Part shown: one piece after another, positions 30,554 to 32,681 of the stretch | Numbering within the stretch: the stretch's first letter is position 1 | How the letters are laid out: every line of letters begins with the position of its first letter | Assembly: GCA_934702165.1 (NCBI GenBank) | Contig: CAKUYG010000004.1 | Coordinates: 1 to 32,681, forward strand | From: an uncultured Bacteroidales bacterium | GTDB taxonomy: Bacteria > Bacteroidota > Bacteroidia > Bacteroidales > UBA932 | Length of the DNA stretch: 32,681 nucleotides | Reading direction: 5' to 3' | Program-made: the position numbers and the translations under genes | Notes under the pieces: model-generated | Seen by the model: the letters and a program-made list of their open reading frames with translations, nothing else | What the model was told of the DNA's origin: nothing | The model's database searches: none

Positions 30554-32681
30554 ATAAACTGCATTTTATCTTCTTCCACATACCATATCACCGCAGAAAG
30601 CACATTATAGCCAAGCTGGCGGTATATGGCGGCATAGTTGCCTACCTGCCTCAAGTACACGTCCTCCGGGTGACCGAACTTGAAATCCACCACAATGACA
30701 CCCTCCGGACGCATTATCACCCTGTCCGGACGGTAGTCCTTGCCGTTTGAGGCGAAAATCGACGCCTCGTTAAGGATCCGCACACTATCATCTCCGCGAG
30801 GCGGAAACCATTCTGGATGAGCCGATATCCGCCCGGAAAGCAGAGAGAGGGCTTCCCGTGCCTCCTGCGCATCAAGGGACCCGTCCATTACGGCCGCATC
30901 CACAGCCCCCCGCAGGTCTTCCGGAGAGACTATGCCGGACAATATCTTATGCAGGATCACACCCCTGAGCCTCGCGGACGCGCCGGCTCCTGTCTTTCCG
31001 TCCTCTCCGAAGAAATCGACAGCATCAGATGACGGGGCGAGCCTGCCGGCAAGCGCCACGGAGGCGAAGCTTATCGGGAACTCCTCCTCGACGGACTTCT
31101 CCTTGCGTTTCATCCTGCTGAAATCATACTCCTCACCGAAGCTGATCTCATCCATGCCGCCACCGAACTCATAAAGGATATCGCTCATCTTCTTGTAGTC
31201 CGGACGGCAGGCCTTGAGGGATTCCCTGAAAGCCTTGGTTGGCGGGGCTGAGATGATATGCAGGGATTTCTCGGCCCGCGTGAGAGCCACATAGAAAAGG
31301 TTCATGTTGTCCACAATCTGGCGGCTTCTCTCCTCATCCACGGCTCCGCGGAAATACGAGGCTTCTGCCTGCAGGCCCAGATTCACTGGATAAATACCGT
31401 CCAAGCAGGCCGGGAGACGCGAAGATGAAGCATCAAGACGACACCAGTGCACCCCGCTCTTGTACAACCCCACCTTATCTGCATAAGGAAATATCACATA
31501 GGGGAACTCGAGGCCCTTGGACTTATGTACGGTGAGTACCCTGACCGCTGCGGAGTTCTCCGGAGAGCCTATGTAGCGGTCTTTCTCTTCCCAATGCTCA
31601 AGGAAATACCTGAGGCTGTTGCCGTTGACTTCCGTCCAGCTCTGCAGTTCGTCCATGAAGGCCTGTATGAAGAGGGTCTCTCCATGGAATGACTCGGGAT
31701 CATGCTCACGGATGGAGCGCAGGAGCGATTCACAAAGGTCCACAAGGGAATGGTATGTCTTGGGGAAACTGATGTCCATCGACTGCGCAAGAAACGAGCT
31801 GATGCCGTCGTCTGGGTTCTCAAATGCCTCAAGCAGGGCAGTCAGGCGGCGCACCACGCCGGACGACTTCATATTGAGCGAGTCGTCCGAAATGACAGGC
31901 ACCCTGTTGGAAATCAGATAGTCCGCGATCTCAGCCCCTTGTTTGTTGCCACGTACCAGCACGGCGATGTCTCCCCACTCAGCCCCGGCTTCCCGGGCCC
32001 TGGAGACAGACTCGAGTACTGCTTCAAGCTGGTCTTTGCAGAAAGTCAGGCGCACCTGTCCCTCCTGCTGTTCTTCCGTCATGGGCGTCTGCGCGACATC
32101 AGAGTATATCTCCCCCAAGCCGAGCGCCTCAGACGCCTTGCGGAAAAACGAGTTGTTGAAGCCCACCACACGGCGGGAACTGCGCCAGTTGCAGCCGAGG
32201 GTCTCGACATCCGCATCCGGGAACTCCTCCCCCACCTTCTGTCCGAGAAGATGCCAGTCGGAATCGCGGAAGCGGTATATGCTTTGTTTGACATCTCCCA
32301 CTATCAGACACGAGTCTCCTTTGGACTCACTCTCCCGCAGGAGCGGCAGGAAGTTGTCCCACTGTATGTTGGAAGTGTCCTGGAACTCGTCAAGAAGAAA
32401 ATGCTCATACCTCACCCCGAGCTTTTCATACACGAAAGGGGCGTCCGAACCGTTGATGATGTCACGCAGTATCGTGTTGGACTCGTCCAGACACATCAGA
32501 TTCTTCTCCTTGAGCAGGGCGTCGAACTCCCTGTAGAACTCCCCCGCGAGCCCCAGGCTGAATGTCAAGGAGTTGATCATGAAAGCCGTGGCATAGGCAC
32601 CGTATGCCTCGTCAAGATATGATGCCAGTTCAGGATCTTTTGCGAGCATCCTTTTGCCCGGCATCTTGATGAAATCCGAAG
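30550..32681 (-). CDS. AddA/RecB-like UvrD helicase with C-terminal nuclease (N-terminus beyond window)
   Basis: The frame is open past the right edge, so the protein is N-terminally truncated here; about 710 residues are visible. Numbering from the internal ATG at 32664, SF1A motifs are II LLDEFQDTS (90-98), III IVGDVKQSIYRFRD (121-134), IV CNWRSSRRVV (158-167), V VLTVHKSKGLEFP (376-388) and VI FYVALTRAEKS (457-467). Walker A lies outside the window. The C-terminal domain is a PD-(D/E)xK nuclease: LRGVILHKILSG, then VDFKFG with D660 and K662, and YLRQVGNYAAIYRQLGY. This fits AddA-type double-strand-break processing enzymes rather than UvrD or PcrA. A partner AddB gene is not in view. Stop overlaps the transglycosylase ATG. 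Confidence 0.93.
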   Translation of the reverse strand, partial: SDFIKMPGKRMLAKDPELASYLDEAYGAYATAFMINSLTFSLGLAGEFYREFDALLKEKNLMCLDESNTILRDIINGSDAPFVYEKLGVRYEHFLLDEFQDTSNIQWDNFLPLLRESESKGDSCLIVGDVKQSIYRFRDSDWHLLGQKVGEEFPDADVETLGCNWRSSRRVVGFNNSFFRKASEALGLGEIYSDVAQTPMTEEQQEGQVRLTFCKDQLEAVLESVSRAREAGAEWGDIAVLVRGNKQGAEIADYLISNRVPVISDDSLNMKSSGVVRRLTALLEAFENPDDGISSFLAQSMDISFPKTYHSLVDLCESLLRSIREHDPESFHGETLFIQAFMDELQSWTEVNGNSLRYFLEHWEEKDRYIGSPENSAAVRVLTVHKSKGLEFPYVIFPYADKVGLYKSGVHWCRLDASSSRLPACLDGIYPVNLGLQAEASYFRGAVDEERSRQIVDNMNLFYVALTRAEKSLHIISAPPTKAFRESLKACRPDYKKMSDILYEFGGGMDEISFGEEYDFSRMKRKEKSVEEEFPISFASVALAGRLAPSSDAVDFFGEDGKTGAGASARLRGVILHKILSGIVSPEDLRGAVDAAVMDGSLDAQEAREALSLLSGRISAHPEWFPPRGDDSVRILNEASIFASNGKDYRPDRVIMRPEGVIVVDFKFGHPEDVYLRQVGNYAAIYRQLGYNVLSAVIWYVEEDKMQFI

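Noticed and set aside
1..32681. CRISPR arrays, tRNA or rRNA genes, insertion sequences, prophage or defence islands
   Set aside because: I saw no regularly spaced repeats, no cloverleaf-like sequence, no transposase or integrase motifs, and no terminal inverted repeats; gene order and composition look like stable chromosome throughout.

Overview
The window is ordinary core chromosome from a high-GC member of the Bacteroidales; I cannot fix the family. The evidence is the gene set (DUF4293, DUF4290 and DUF3822 proteins, a FISUMP-domain lipoprotein, two-domain FKBP lipoprotein, ftsK followed by a lolA-like gene, gyrA followed by a TPR protein). Promoters agree: almost every operon is preceded by the Bacteroidetes -7 element TAnnTTTG, 16-35 nt before the start codon, and starts are A-rich rather than Shine-Dalgarno led. 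No rRNA, tRNA, CRISPR array, transposase, integrase or phage gene is visible, and no gene-free stretch exceeds about 120 bases.

Layout. Positions 1-300 hold the 3' end of an unrecognised gene, closed by a strong hairpin. gyrA and a secreted TPR protein run leftwards (4249-372); a stand-alone Clp N-domain gene diverges from gyrA. A leftward operon (7065-4889) encodes a membrane LytTR regulator, a DUF4293 membrane protein and a nucleoside phosphorylase. A lone ketoacyl synthase (7140-8384) meets a leftward set, mazG, GNAT-like protein and prfA (11457-8389). A CoA-transferase gene (11511-12812) ends at a textbook terminator. A leftward operon (16995-12867) encodes an NrnA-type DHH phosphoesterase, an FKBP lipoprotein, a MATE exporter and a cytidylate-kinase-like protein. 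Rightwards come a pilin-like membrane protein, a short DUF3822 protein and rsmD (17094-18771), then a lipoprotein form of the YhcH/NanQ family and a secreted M28 peptidase (18855-21003). ackA-pduL run leftwards; a short comEC diverges from them. A FISUMP lipoprotein (leftward) diverges from apbE, followed by DUF4290-ftsK-lolA (rightward). The right edge holds a truncated AddA/RecB-like helicase-nuclease coupled to a lytic transglycosylase.

Joint themes. PduL, AckA and the CoA-transferase suggest acyl-CoA/acyl-phosphate fermentation to short-chain acids. GyrA, FtsK and the AddA-like nuclease serve chromosome topology, segregation and break processing. RF1 and RsmD serve translation. MazG, the cytidylate-kinase-like protein, nucleoside phosphorylase and NrnA handle nucleotides.

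I found no convincing new defence or mobile system. The best leads are modest: an 11-bp inverted repeat framing the gyrA/Clp-N promoters, a 12-bp palindrome overlapping the -7 box of the YhcH-like lipoprotein gene, the pilin-like/short-DUF3822 pair, a ComEC reduced to its membrane domain, and face-to-face promoters between mazG and the CoA-transferase gene.
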